Shown one piece after another: positions 9,608 to 18,386 of a DNA stretch of 64,000 nt. The DNA is taken from NCBI RefSeq assembly GCF_011064285.1, contig NZ_CP049331.1, positions 2,356,001 through 2,420,000 of the forward strand, written 5' to 3'. The notes beneath the pieces were generated by a model that had not been told where the DNA came from, did not search any database, and worked only from the letters and a program-made list of their open reading frames with translations. A program made the position numbers and the translations under genes. The number at the start of each line of letters is the position of its first letter. The stretch's first letter is position 1. Source of the DNA: Vibrio ziniensis. GTDB lineage: Bacteria; Pseudomonadota; Gammaproteobacteria; Enterobacterales; Vibrionaceae.

Positions 9608-9684
9608 GGCTACGTAGCTCAGCTGGTTAGAGCACATCACTCATAATGATGGGGTCACAGGTTCGAATCCCGTCGTAGCCACCA
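9608..9684 (+). tRNA. tRNA-Met(CAU), elongator, copy 3
   Basis: Same 77-base sequence as copies 1 and 2; starts a Met-Leu-Gln module repeated from 8538. Confidence 0.97.
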
Positions 9685-9723
9685 TTTCCTAAGTGCTTTC
9701 ATCGAAAGTCTTTAGGAAATAAT

Positions 9724-9808
9724 GCGGAAATGGCGAAATTGGTAGACGCACCAGATTTAGGTTCTGGCGCCGCAAGGTGTGAGAGTTCAAGTCTCTCTTT
9801 CCGCACCA
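9724..9808 (+). tRNA. tRNA-Leu(UAG), copy 5
   Basis: Same 85-base sequence as copy 1, anticodon TAG, encoded CCA. Confidence 0.97.
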
Positions 9809-9834
9809 TGATTTAGATGAGCAATCATCTCTAC

Positions 9835-9909
9835 AGGTCTATCGCCAAGCGGTAAGGCAGCGGCTTTTGATGCCGCCATCCCCTGGTTCGAATCCAGGTA
9901 GACCTGCCA
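9835..9909 (+). tRNA. tRNA-Gln(UUG), copy 3
   Basis: A 75-base gene identical to the other Gln copies, anticodon TTG, encoded CCA. Confidence 0.97.
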
Positions 9910-9991
9910 TTATTTAAGTGTTTTGCTTAAATAGCAGATCACTACAACGATTAATTGAAGACCAATATTCAGTTAATCTACAGAATAAGAT

Positions 9992-10076
9992 GCGGAAATG
10001 GCGAAATTGGTAGACGCACCAGATTTAGGTTCTGGCGCCGCAAGGTGTGAGAGTTCAAGTCTCTCTTTCCGCACCA
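9992..10076 (+). tRNA. tRNA-Leu(UAG), copy 6
   Basis: Same 85-base sequence as copy 1, anticodon TAG, encoded CCA. Confidence 0.97.
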
Positions 10077-10102
10077 TGATTTAGATGAGTAATCATCTCT
10101 GT

Positions 10103-10177
10103 AGGTCTATCGCCAAGCGGTAAGGCAGCGGCTTTTGATGCCGCCATCCCCTGGTTCGAATCCAGGTAGACCTGCCA
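10103..10177 (+). tRNA. tRNA-Gln(UUG), copy 4
   Basis: A 75-base gene identical to the other Gln copies, anticodon TTG, encoded CCA. Confidence 0.97.
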
Positions 10178-10281
10178 TTATTAATAAGATAGTGATTAGT
10201 CATTATCAAAATAGCTGGTTTTAGACGAGTTATTAGAACGGTTAATTGAACATCAAATTCAATTAATGTACAGACTAAGAT

Positions 10282-10366
10282 GCGGAAATGGCGAAATTGG
10301 TAGACGCACCAGATTTAGGTTCTGGCGCCGCAAGGTGTGAGAGTTCAAGTCTCTCTTTCCGCACCA
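10282..10366 (+). tRNA. tRNA-Leu(UAG), copy 7
   Basis: Same 85-base sequence as copy 1, anticodon TAG, encoded CCA. Confidence 0.97.
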
Positions 10367-10392
10367 TTATTCAGATGAGTAATCATCTCTGT

Positions 10393-10467
10393 AGGTCTAT
10401 CGCCAAGCGGTAAGGCAGCGGCTTTTGATGCCGCCATCCCCTGGTTCGAATCCAGGTAGACCTGCCA
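10393..10467 (+). tRNA. tRNA-Gln(UUG), copy 5
   Basis: A 75-base gene identical to the other Gln copies, anticodon TTG, encoded CCA; followed by the second decayed remnant. Confidence 0.97.
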
Positions 10468-10486
10468 TTATAATTAAGATAGTGGT

Positions 10487-10544
10487 TAGTAAGGGTTTTG
10501 ACGCCCCGTCTATCACCCCGATTCGGTTCAAGGTAGATCAGCCA
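10487..10544 (+). pseudogene. Decayed tRNA-Gln remnant 2
   Basis: Homologous to the remnant at 9373-9428 but more damaged. It keeps GTAAGG, TTGACGCC, the CCCGATTCGGTTCAAGG region and a mutated 3' acceptor strand TAGATCAGCCA. It sits at the same distance after a Gln gene as remnant 1. Confidence 0.7.
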
Positions 10545-10626
10545 CTATTTAAAGTGTTTTGTTTAAATAACAAATCATTACAACGATTGATTGAAGACCA
10601 ATATTCAGTTAATCTACAGATCAAAT

Positions 10627-10711
10627 GCGGAAATGGCGAAATTGGTAGACGCACCAGATTTAGGTTCTGGCGCCGCAAGGTGTGAGAGTTCAAGTCTCTC
10701 TTTCCGCACCA
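10627..10711 (+). tRNA. tRNA-Leu(UAG), copy 8
   Basis: The last gene of the array, same 85-base sequence as copy 1, anticodon TAG, encoded CCA. Confidence 0.97.
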
Positions 10712-10718
10712 TTATTGT

Positions 10719-10747
10719 GAAACCCAGCTTAGGCTGGGTTTTGTTTT
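10719..10747 (+). terminator. Terminator of the tRNA operon
   Basis: Stem AACCCAGC/GCTGGGTT with a TTAG loop and a TTTGTTTTAT tail, eight bases after the last tRNA. From here to 10940 I see no further gene or signal. Confidence 0.88.
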
Positions 10748-10940
10748 ATCTGCTAAATTCAAATCTCGCCAATGCTTGTCTTCTTCCCACTCAGATACAA
10801 ATTTCAAATATCAACAATCTGATTTAAATAGAGCCATGGAAGGATCGGAGAAACCTCAAGGATGGAGTTCTTAATAAACAATAAGTGCGTGTATGTATTC
10901 GGTGCTCATTGCCTAATACTGAGCAGATTAATAGTGAAGT

Positions 10941-10973
10941 GGATATAAAAAATCCAGCCGAAGCTGGATTTTC
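10941..10973 (-). terminator. Terminator of the second flagellin gene
   Basis: On the minus strand, a 10-pair stem (10963-10972 with 10949-10958) closed by a stable TTCG tetraloop runs into a T-rich tail. It lies about 25 bases after the flagellin stop. Confidence 0.88.
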
Positions 10974-10995
10974 ATTATTACTAACGTAAAAGCGA

Positions 10996-12129
10996 TTAAC
11001 CAAGAAGAGACAATGCTGAGTTTGGTGCTTGTTTCGCTTGTGCCAGCACAGTGCTAGAAGCTTGGCTAAGAATTTGAGACTTAGTCAATGCAGTTGTTTC
11101 TTTTGCAAAGTCTGTGTCTTTGATTCGGCTCTTAGAAGCATTAACGTTTTCGTTGATGTTTTCTAGGTTGCTGACCGCATGGTTAAAGCGGTTTTGGAAC
11201 GCGCCAAGTTGAGCACGATGGCTATCTACGAATTTCAGTGCCGCATCAACAATTGCTACAGATTGTTGTGCGCCACCAACGCTTGTTACGTCGATGTCTT
11301 TAACCGTAACGTCTTTACCTTGACCAAAGCCTAGTTCACCGGCAAGACTGCCACCAAACGTTGCTTGGCCTTCAACCTTATCTGCCGCTGTAAACAGTTG
11401 TAGCTTGCCATCTTCATCAACAGAAGCTTTAACCATATCGGTTTGACCATTGATGTACGTTGCTAGCTCTTCAATGTCATCGCCAGCTTTAGCGTTGATA
11501 GAGATAGTTTTCTCGCCGTCATATTTGTCATTCAAAGTAATCGTTAGATCATTGCTTCCAGACTTAACAGCCCAATCTTTGCCCTGACCATTTTCAGCTG
11601 TGTAGCTTACGCCACCCATTTTCTGGTTGTCACTGCGCATGTTATTCAGAGTGAGCTTAACAGCCTCACCACTTTCAGCACCGATCTGGAATGACTTAGT
11701 ATTAAACGTACCATTTAATAACTTACCACCAGCAAATGAGGTAGTTTCCGCGATACGGTTAAGCTCGTCATTCATTGAAGATATTTCTTCTTGAATCGCT
11801 ACACGCTCAGCTTTTGAGTTTGAGCCGTTTGCCGCTTGCAAAGATAAGTCACGAACACGTTGTAGAATGTTCGTTGTTTCATTCATTGCCCCTTCAGCCG
11901 TCTGGGCAATAGAAATACCATCGTTAGCATTACGTACAGCAACATCAAGGCCACGGCTTTGAACATGCAAACGGTTAGAGATCTGCAGACCTGCCGCATC
12001 ATCTTTTGCGCTGTTAATTTTTGAACCTGATGACAAACGTTCCATAGAGGTTTGCTGTGCTGATGTAGCACCGTTCAAATAACGCTGTGCTGTCATTGCT
12101 GACACATTGGTATTTACGTTCACTGACAT
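10996..12129 (-). CDS. flaC: Flagellin (late, sigma-28-type promoter; FlaC-like)
   Basis: Filament subunit of the polar flagellum. The 377-residue product has the conserved D0/D1 ends: [38 protein letters not shown] and [15 protein letters not shown] at the N-terminus, and the [18 protein letters not shown] segment and a terminal leucine-rich helix at the C-terminus. The central D2/D3 region differs from the neighbouring flagellin. A GGAGAGA ribosome binding site precedes the ATG. In V. cholerae the gene after flaA is flaC and is sigma-28 dependent, which fits the promoter here; flagellin lettering differs between Vibrio species, so the symbol is tentative. Confidence 0.93.
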   Translation of the reverse strand: MSVNVNTNVSAMTAQRYLNGATSAQQTSMERLSSGSKINSAKDDAAGLQISNRLHVQSRGLDVAVRNANDGISIAQTAEGAMNETTNILQRVRDLSLQAANGSNSKAERVAIQEEISSMNDELNRIAETTSFAGGKLLNGTFNTKSFQIGAESGEAVKLTLNNMRSDNQKMGGVSYTAENGQGKDWAVKSGSNDLTITLNDKYDGEKTISINAKAGDDIEELATYINGQTDMVKASVDEDGKLQLFTAADKVEGQATFGGSLAGELGFGQGKDVTVKDIDVTSVGGAQQSVAIVDAALKFVDSHRAQLGAFQNRFNHAVSNLENINENVNASKSRIKDTDFAKETTALTKSQILSQASSTVLAQAKQAPNSALSLLG

Positions 12130-12223
12130 AGTTGTCTCTCCTAAGATTTTTCTACGAAGTGGAACTTCGAATGCGGTTTCCGACGTCTCGAAAAACCAAA
12201 TTGTTCTCTCAAAGTTATCCTTA

Positions 12224-12250
12224 TTAGCGGCATATAGGAGAATAGCTTTA
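12224..12250 (-). promoter_or_regulatory. Sigma-28 (FliA) promoter of the second flagellin
   Basis: On the minus strand: TAAAGCTA (12250-12243), an 11-base spacer and GCCGCTAA (12231-12224). This is close to the flagellar sigma consensus TAAAGTTT-N11-GCCGATAA. It lies about 95 bases before the flagellin start. Confidence 0.85.
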
Positions 12251-12380
12251 GATAAATTATGGATTTACTAAAGAAATACGACGTCACAACATGAGAAAAC
12301 AACATGGTAAGAAAACAGTTATACGCACATAAGAATCAACTTAAGAGGCTATAGGAGAAGATAGGTGGGGAATTTTAGAC

Positions 12381-12418
12381 AAAAGAAAAGCCCCTTTCCT
12401 TTGAGAGAACTGGGGCTG
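12381..12418 (-). terminator. Terminator of the first flagellin gene
   Basis: On the minus strand a stem with arms AGCCCC and GGGGCT (12417-12412 with 12394-12389) is followed by TTTTCTTTT. It sits some 190 bases after the flagellin stop. The 3' region in between (12419-12608) also folds: an imperfect hairpin 12557-12604 right after the stop and an AGTGGC/GCCACT hairpin around 12510-12548. No open frame was seen there. Confidence 0.75.
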
Positions 12419-12608
12419 TTTGTGGTAGCCGAGCCATGTGGAGATCAAGAGAAATGAACACATTTAGGCCAACCAGGGGCGTATGAATATTATCCAGTGG
12501 CAAGCAGGGTGTAGATTGAGAGAGCCTGCCACTTTCTAATAAACATACTTTGCCGAAGGATCTTCATTACATGCCTACGTCTAGACTTATTAATGAAGAG
12601 TCCTAAAA

Positions 12609-13748
12609 CTATTGCAATAGTGAAATTGCAGAGTTTGGCAACTGTTTTGCTTGAGCGAGAATTGAGGTACCCGCTTGTTGCAGAATTTGAGACTTAGTCA
12701 ATTGCGTTGTTTCCTTCGCAAAATCGGTATCTTTAATACGACTCTTAGACGCTTCAACGTTTTCTTGGATGTTCGCCAAGTTACTGATACTGTGATTTAA
12801 ACGGTTTTGTTTAGCACCTAAGTCAGCACGTTGAGAATCCACATATTTCAAAGCCGCATCGATAATACCTACAGCATTTTGTGAACCACCAACAGAGGTC
12901 ACATCGATGTCTTGTACTGTGACATACTTACCACTGTCAGTATTCAAACCGAGTTCGCCAGCTAAGCTACCGCCAATACTAAAGTCCTGAGCCATATCCG
13001 GTTGAGCAATAAAGATTTGTAATTTGCCATCTTCGTCTATAGATGCTTTAAACACATCTGTTTGACCATTGATGTAAGTAGCAAGCTCTTCGATATCATC
13101 GCCGGCTTTAGCTTGTACGTTTACAGTCTGTTCTTCACCGTTTTTGTCGGTAAATTCGAATGTCAGCTGATTAGCTTCAGCCGGTACACCCCAATCTTTT
13201 GTCTTTCCTTGCTCAGCTACGTAAGCCATACCACCCATACGGTAATCATCAGCACGGATACTAGTTAATCCCATGATTATAGCTTCACCAGAACTAGAAC
13301 CAATTTGGAATGAAGCCTCACCGAATGAACCGTTAAGTAATTTACGGCCACCGAATGATGTGGTTTCTGCAATACGGTTCAATTCATCTTGCAGTGCAGA
13401 CACTTCTTCGTTAAGTGCTTTACGTTCCGACAACGAGTTAGTACCGTTTGATGATTGCAAAGAGAGGTCACGCATACGTTGTAGGATGCTAGTTGACTCA
13501 TTCATTGCACCTTCTGCAGTCTGCGCAATCGAAATACCATCGTTGGCATTGCGCATTGCGACATCTAGACCACGAGACTGAGCTGTCAAACGGTTAGAAA
13601 TTTGTAGGCCAGCTGCATCGTCTTTCGCACTGTTGATGCGGTTACCAGACGATAAGCGTTCCATAGATGTGTTTAGCTCTCCAGTCGCTTTGTTGAGGTA
13701 ACGTTGCGCTGTCATTGCCGACACGTTGGTATTTACATTAATGGTCAT
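12609..13748 (-). CDS. flaA: Flagellin (sigma-54-type promoter; FlaA-like)
   Basis: Polar-flagellum filament subunit of 379 residues. The N-terminal segments [38 protein letters not shown] and [19 protein letters not shown], and the C-terminal [18 protein letters not shown] segment are the D0/D1 core that forms the filament wall. GGAGAGC precedes the ATG. It is the first gene downstream of flgL, and its promoter resembles sigma-54 sites. In V. cholerae flaA occupies this place, is sigma-54 dependent and is the only flagellin essential for a filament; orthology here is inferred from position and promoter. Confidence 0.93.
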   Translation of the reverse strand: MTINVNTNVSAMTAQRYLNKATGELNTSMERLSSGNRINSAKDDAAGLQISNRLTAQSRGLDVAMRNANDGISIAQTAEGAMNESTSILQRMRDLSLQSSNGTNSLSERKALNEEVSALQDELNRIAETTSFGGRKLLNGSFGEASFQIGSSSGEAIIMGLTSIRADDYRMGGMAYVAEQGKTKDWGVPAEANQLTFEFTDKNGEEQTVNVQAKAGDDIEELATYINGQTDVFKASIDEDGKLQIFIAQPDMAQDFSIGGSLAGELGLNTDSGKYVTVQDIDVTSVGGSQNAVGIIDAALKYVDSQRADLGAKQNRLNHSISNLANIQENVEASKSRIKDTDFAKETTQLTKSQILQQAGTSILAQAKQLPNSAISLLQ

Positions 13749-13888
13749 AGTTTGCTCTCCTATCGAGTCCGCAAGTATTTTGCGAAGCGGTCAGCTTTAC
13801 TCTTTGGAAGCACTGACCGTAAATAACTTGCTAAATCTGCAACAAGTGCCGATTTAAAAAATTGTTTAATTAACACTTACACTGATAA

Positions 13889-13904
13889 TCCAATATACGT
13901 GCCA
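13889..13904 (-). promoter_or_regulatory. Sigma-54 promoter candidate of the first flagellin
   Basis: On the minus strand TGGCACG (13904-13898), four bases, then TTGGA. The -24 element is perfect; the -12 element has GG where GC is usual. The predicted leader to the flagellin start is about 130 bases. Confidence 0.6.
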
Positions 13905-14002
13905 AATTTTAAAATATAACTAAATTATTTTTAAAACCCTTACATTTCAGCACTTTAAGATTAATATATTCGTTATAACCCAAAAGTAAGTAAGGATTCA
14001 TA

Positions 14003-14031
14003 GCTAGCGGCAATGATTTATTGCCGCTAGC
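14003..14031 (-). terminator. Hairpin downstream of flgL
   Basis: A perfect 12-pair inverted repeat (14003-14014 with 14020-14031) with a 5-base loop lies about 110 bases after the flgL stop and before the flagellin promoter. No T run follows on the minus strand, so it may be a 3' end stabiliser or a rho-assisted terminator. The rest of 13905-14138 shows only short AT-rich repeats. Confidence 0.5.
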
Positions 14032-14138
14032 TTGCCGCTTTGTAATTGGCTAAATTACCACCACATTACAAAACAGCCGTCTTACTCTCTAATCACTTTA
14101 ATTTTTGCTCATATGGCATTGCACATATGGCTCTCAAA

Positions 14139-15332
14139 TTAAATGTAATTAAACAACGTTAAATCTTTTGTTTTCCCGAACGCTTGCTGAGAAGCTTGCA
14201 GCGCTCGCGAGTTTTCATTGAATTCAATAACCGCTTCTGCGTAGTCCAAATCTTCAAACTGACTTTTTGACTTCGCTAAACTGATTTTGAAATCTTCGTG
14301 TTGCTCTTCTTGAATATCTAACGTACTTAAACTGGCACCGATATTAGTGTGTGCCTTGTTCAAGTGAATAAAGGCTTTATGGAGTTCTTCAGTCACTTGA
14401 TGTAGTTTCGCTGTAGAAGAAGCATCAGCGACAGACTGCGATGAATATTCAATCGCGTCTTTAAAACTGTCGAAAATACTGAATGTTTTACGCGGCTCAA
14501 TGCTAATAGAGTCACCTTTGGTTATTTGCCCTTTAACAGCAATTGATAACCCTTGGTATTGAATTCCATTTTTTGCATTGAACTCTTCAGCTTGAACCAC
14601 ACTGCCATTACGCTTTAATTGATAACCAAACTGACCATTATCCATATCAACGAAAGTCACTTCATAACTTGCTGTATCATCAGAATTACTGTTGGTTGCT
14701 CGTTCAAGAAGTAACTCAGACCCATCTTGCAAAGCATAATTAGGCTCGTAATCGCCAAATGGATTTTCTATCTCCATAAAAGCCTTACTACCCGGTGTGT
14801 TAAACGGGATTTCTAAGCTATTAGAAATCTTCATTTTGCGCTGATAGTCATCACCTGAATAAGTTACGTTACCTGCGTTATCACGGAAAAATGGCTGATT
14901 CTTTGGTTTAGTACCAGCAAAGATATAGTTACCCATCTCGTCTTGAACATTTGCTAAGTTGAGAAAGTTATTTGAAATCTCTTGTATTTGACGAGCTATT
15001 GCTCCACGGTCCTCTGGTGAAAGAGAGCCGTTAATCATTTCCATTACATTGCGTTTAGCTTTATCAGCAAAATCTTCAGCATTCGTTACGATAACTTCCT
15101 GATGCTCAAGACGGTTTCTGACTAAGGTAATAGCATCCAAATACTGACGTAACTGCTCTTCTTGCTGTGATACGTTTTGGATGTAATGTGTGGCTAAAGG
15201 GTTATCTGCCGCAGATAATAACTTCTTGCCAGACGCCAACTGAGCTTGGTTGTGATGAACTTTAGATTCCTGACGACGCATGTCGTTTTGCACAGATTGA
15301 TAGTTATGGAAGCTAGAAATTCGATTTAACAT
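14139..15332 (-). CDS. flgL: Flagellar hook-filament junction protein FlgL (HAP3)
   Basis: Forms the distal junction ring between hook and filament after export by the flagellar type III apparatus. The 397 residues have flagellin-like terminal helices: MLNRISSFHNYQSVQNDMRR at the start, the segment ADNPLATHYIQNVSQQEEQL near residue 41, and a C-terminal FEDLDYAEAVIEFNENSRAL helix. The middle has the NYIFAGTKPKNQPFF motif typical of FlgL. It follows flgK by 12 bases in a flgKL unit. The ATG has GGAGG a few bases upstream. Confidence 0.94.
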   Translation of the reverse strand: MLNRISSFHNYQSVQNDMRRQESKVHHNQAQLASGKKLLSAADNPLATHYIQNVSQQEEQLRQYLDAITLVRNRLEHQEVIVTNAEDFADKAKRNVMEMINGSLSPEDRGAIARQIQEISNNFLNLANVQDEMGNYIFAGTKPKNQPFFRDNAGNVTYSGDDYQRKMKISNSLEIPFNTPGSKAFMEIENPFGDYEPNYALQDGSELLLERATNSNSDDTASYEVTFVDMDNGQFGYQLKRNGSVVQAEEFNAKNGIQYQGLSIAVKGQITKGDSISIEPRKTFSIFDSFKDAIEYSSQSVADASSTAKLHQVTEELHKAFIHLNKAHTNIGASLSTLDIQEEQHEDFKISLAKSKSQFEDLDYAEAVIEFNENSRALQASQQAFGKTKDLTLFNYI

Positions 15333-15344
15333 TTACTCTTCCTC

Positions 15345-17219
15345 CTATCTCAGTTGCAAAATAGTGTTAAACGTATCGTTCGACGCTTGGATGATACGAG
15401 ACGATGCCATATAGGCTTGCTGAAACTTCATCATGTTTGCCGCTTCTTCATCTAGGTTTACCCCAGAGACGGAAGCTATACGCTCTTGTGCAGACTGCTT
15501 TTCTAGTCGAGAAACATCTGTAAGACGTGACGCGGTTGAGAGCTTCAAACCAAAATCTGTATTCAAGTTATGGTAAAGGTCAATAATGGTTGAATTATTG
15601 TCGTTCATCTCTTTATTGGTCTGAACGTTGATCATTTTACGTAAGTTGCCGTTATCACCTTCAGAAGCGGTAAGGTTTGCCGTAAATTTGTCATCCGGCA
15701 ATGCTCCGCCGGTCAACTCAAAAATGGTTCCTTTAATTTCAATAGGCCCCGATGGTGGATAATCTTGCGGTTCAAGCAAAATCTTTCCCTTGGTATCGGT
15801 CACCGCGAACTGATCGCCTAATGGCGAAACAACCACTTGAAACTCACGAACTTCACCCGCTTCTATAATTTTGAACCTAGCTTTACCATGTGCCAGCGTC
15901 GTAGAAGCTTCATAACTCTGAGCGGCAATTTTTGCCGGGTCGTTGGTAATGAGTTTGATATCCTTAGCACCATTACGAGTTGGTCGTAAAATGACACGCT
16001 CACCCACTTGCGGATCTTTATTGATTTGAATCCGCATACCATCGAAAAAGATATTTCCACGTTTTTCCTGAGCAATCACCTGCTCACCGCTAGGGCGAGT
16101 GATCACATAATCACTTCCGTTGTACGACAGCGAGTATTCACCACCACTAAGCTGACTTACATCGTTAATATAAACGGCAAGATCAGCTTTTGAGTCACTT
16201 GGCGTAACAACACGAGCTCGAGCTGCTGTATCAGAGTTAACATCAGCAAAAAGGTTATGCCCAACGTCACCACGTAAATCTAACCCCTGCCATTGCAGCT
16301 TATTGACTTCATAAGAGAACGACGTAGCTAAACGACCAATTTCATCCATCACATAAGGAATGTGATCGTCACGCATATCCATCAGCGCTCCCATTTTCCC
16401 GCCGATATCTTTTGCAGTAATAGCTTTAATACCATTACCTTCTATCATAGCGAGACGGCGCTGCTTAACATCGGGATAGCCATCGATCATTTTCAACTCG
16501 CTAGCTTCAGTTCCTGAAACTAAGGTATGTCCACTGCCAATATGAATATTAAATCCTTCCGCATTCTTACGAGGAGTTACAGTCACATTGGTATATTCAG
16601 CCAGTTCAGCCACCAGTTTTTCATGTTGATCCATCAAGTCATTGTGAGGACCAGGAACTTTCATCATTAAGCGTTGTAAATCACGTATTTCTACAGCAAT
16701 TTGGTTAATACGCTCCACCCCGACGTCCAATCCTTTATTGGTTACATCGTACTGGCGACGAACAGTTTCATGAAAATCATTAAGGTTTTGCGAAATTAGG
16801 TTGGCTTTTTCAAGCACAACTTTACGTGCACCTACATCGTTAGGTGAGTCAGCAAGAGTTTTAACTGCATCAAACCATTCGTTCAGATTTTCTGGAATTT
16901 TCTTTGAGGCAACAGACGAAAGCAGCTTAGATAACATATCGAGGTTCTGCTCTGTATCACTCTTTAGCGCATAATCAGAAGTGGCAATGTTCAGCTCTTT
17001 AACGGCAAACTGATCCCATGAGCGGCGAACATTGTCCACATGCACGCCCATACCATAAGTTTGTCCGCCAAATTGGCGAGGCATATTGGTCCCTTGGATT
17101 ACAGACTGACGGCTGTAACCCTCTGTATTAACATTAGAAATGTTATGACCTGTTGTATTGAGTTGTCTCTGAGCGGTTAATACGCTTTGCGTACCCACAT
17201 TCAGAAGATCAGACGCCAT
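15345..17219 (-). CDS. flgK: Flagellar hook-associated protein FlgK (HAP1)
   Basis: Proximal hook-filament junction protein, exported by the flagellar secretion system. The 624-residue protein has the rod/hook family N-terminus (LLNVGTQSVLTAQRQLNTTG followed by HNISNVNTEGYSRQ) and a typical C-terminal helix (EEAANMMKFQQAYMASSRII then QASNDTFNTILQLR). The central domain is the variable surface-exposed part. It is the first gene of flgKL and has its own sigma-54-type promoter; flgJ upstream ends in a strong terminator, so flgKL is separate from the rod/ring operon. Confidence 0.96.
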   Translation of the reverse strand: MASDLLNVGTQSVLTAQRQLNTTGHNISNVNTEGYSRQSVIQGTNMPRQFGGQTYGMGVHVDNVRRSWDQFAVKELNIATSDYALKSDTEQNLDMLSKLLSSVASKKIPENLNEWFDAVKTLADSPNDVGARKVVLEKANLISQNLNDFHETVRRQYDVTNKGLDVGVERINQIAVEIRDLQRLMMKVPGPHNDLMDQHEKLVAELAEYTNVTVTPRKNAEGFNIHIGSGHTLVSGTEASELKMIDGYPDVKQRRLAMIEGNGIKAITAKDIGGKMGALMDMRDDHIPYVMDEIGRLATSFSYEVNKLQWQGLDLRGDVGHNLFADVNSDTAARARVVTPSDSKADLAVYINDVSQLSGGEYSLSYNGSDYVITRPSGEQVIAQEKRGNIFFDGMRIQINKDPQVGERVILRPTRNGAKDIKLITNDPAKIAAQSYEASTTLAHGKARFKIIEAGEVREFQVVVSPLGDQFAVTDTKGKILLEPQDYPPSGPIEIKGTIFELTGGALPDDKFTANLTASEGDNGNLRKMINVQTNKEMNDNNSTIIDLYHNLNTDFGLKLSTASRLTDVSRLEKQSAQERIASVSGVNLDEEAANMMKFQQAYMASSRIIQASNDTFNTILQLR

Positions 17220-17276
17220 ACTGCCCCCAAAAAACGATTAAAACATCAGTGTTCACTGACTAACTACAAGGGATAA

Positions 17277-17292
17277 AGCAACATGTGTGCCA
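17277..17292 (-). promoter_or_regulatory. Sigma-54 promoter of flgKL
   Basis: On the minus strand TGGCACA (17292-17286), four bases, TTGCT: -24 GG and -12 GC with correct spacing, matching TGGCACG-N4-TTGCW at all but one defined base. It lies 58 bases before flgK. Confidence 0.9.
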
Positions 17293-17361
17293 AATATGAT
17301 TTTATTGAGATAACTCGAGGAAATATAAAGAATAATTAAGAATTTAAATAGAAATAGAGAA

Positions 17362-17389
17362 GCAAAAAGCCGGAGAAAGATCTCCGGCT
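17362..17389 (-). terminator. Terminator of flgFGHIJ
   Basis: On the minus strand a perfect 9-pair stem AGCCGGAGA/TCTCCGGCT (17389-17381 with 17376-17368) with a 4-base loop, then TTTTTGC. It begins 7 bases after the flgJ stop. Confidence 0.9.
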
Positions 17390-17395
17390 AAACAG

Positions 17396-18376
17396 TTATA
17401 TTTCGTCCATCTGGTCGATTTGAGATTTCACTCTTAGCACTTTGTCTGCATATTGAGGATCCGTTGCATAACCTGCTTTATGAATACCTCGGATGAAATC
17501 TTCGCTGTTACCTTGATGGTTAAGCGCGGTATTGTAACGAGGATTCTTTTCTAAGAAACGAACATAGTCGTTAAAACTGTCTTGGAAAGAGTCGTAAGAG
17601 CGAAATGCAGCTTTTTCCATTACTGGTGTATTTTGATGGTATTCCAACGTTTGTGTCGCGACTTTATTACCTTGCCAGCTACGGTCGGCTTTAATGTTGA
17701 AAAGGTTGTTACTGCTACCTCTAGCATTTTTCACCACTTTTTGCCCCCAGCCTGTCTCCAGAGCTGCTTGAGCAATCAATAAAGAAGCATCAATACCTAA
17801 CGCTTTTGCTGCTTTATCTGCATAAGGTTTAAGTGATGATACGAACGAACGTGGAGATTCAAAATTTGCCACTGGCTCTGGCTGTTGGCCTGCCACTTTA
17901 TTTGCAACAGAGACACTATCCGTCGCAGAGACATTATCCGTCATAGCAAGATCATTTTCTTCCGCCGATTCTGCTCTAGTTGCTGCCGCTTCACGAGAGC
18001 GATCCACTCGACGCATCGCTTCTTGGAATGCATCTTCACCTCCCGCTTGCGATTTCTCGCCAGCAGAGAGCTGAGCCACGATCATGTCAGCTAAACCAAG
18101 AGAACCAGATGCACTCAGTTCGCTAGTCATCTGCTCATCAAGCATTTGACGATAAAAATCTTCGTTTTGGCTGTTAAACAATTCAGATTTGAAGCCAGAG
18201 TTTGCATCACGCATTGACTTCAACATCATGTTGGTAAAAATCGATTCAAACTGACGAGCCGCTGCAGTTAATGCCGCTTTTTCTGAACTTTCATCACCGC
18301 CAACAGCCTGTTTACGCAGTTTATCAAGGCTGGCAATATCGTGAATGAAACCAATATCGTTAGAGTTATCAATCAT
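17396..18376 (-). CDS. flgJ: Flagellar rod-assembly protein and muramidase FlgJ
   Basis: Bifunctional periplasmic protein: the N-terminal part caps the growing rod and the C-terminal glucosaminidase cuts peptidoglycan to let it through. In the 326 residues the N-terminal rod-binding domain (ARQFESIFTNMMLKSMRDAN near residue 40) is joined by an Asp/Glu/Ala-rich linker to a glucosaminidase domain that starts near residue 185, with the catalytic-glutamate segment AQAALETGWGQKVV and the GNKVATQTLEYH strand. It ends the flgFGHIJ unit, 10 bases after flgI. Confidence 0.95.
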   Translation of the reverse strand: MIDNSNDIGFIHDIASLDKLRKQAVGGDESSEKAALTAAARQFESIFTNMMLKSMRDANSGFKSELFNSQNEDFYRQMLDEQMTSELSASGSLGLADMIVAQLSAGEKSQAGGEDAFQEAMRRVDRSREAAATRAESAEENDLAMTDNVSATDSVSVANKVAGQQPEPVANFESPRSFVSSLKPYADKAAKALGIDASLLIAQAALETGWGQKVVKNARGSSNNLFNIKADRSWQGNKVATQTLEYHQNTPVMEKAAFRSYDSFQDSFNDYVRFLEKNPRYNTALNHQGNSEDFIRGIHKAGYATDPQYADKVLRVKSQIDQMDEI

Positions 18377-18386
18377 CTTTCGCTCC

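Larger units (their letters stand above)
8538..10711 (+). repeat. Tandemly duplicated tRNA modules
   Basis: Five Leu-Gln pairs each span exactly 186 bases with a 26-base spacer. A 302-base Met-Leu-Gln module (8538-8839) recurs almost unchanged at 9608-9909. The 319-base segments 9277-9595 and 10393-10711 (Gln, remnant, Leu) are also equal in length and similar throughout. The array therefore grew by segmental duplication of a Met-Leu-Gln ancestor like the E. coli metT-leuW-glnUW operon. Confidence 0.85.

Noticed and set aside
8538..10711. The repeat array as a possible CRISPR or integron cassette array
   Set aside because: The repeats are complete tRNA genes with conserved folds and unequal spacers; no cas gene, integrase or attC-like site is present.
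10425..10827. Plus-strand frames of 78-86 codons across tRNA-Gln, a remnant and tRNA-Leu
   Set aside because: They consist of tRNA sequence and spacer, with no ribosome binding site.
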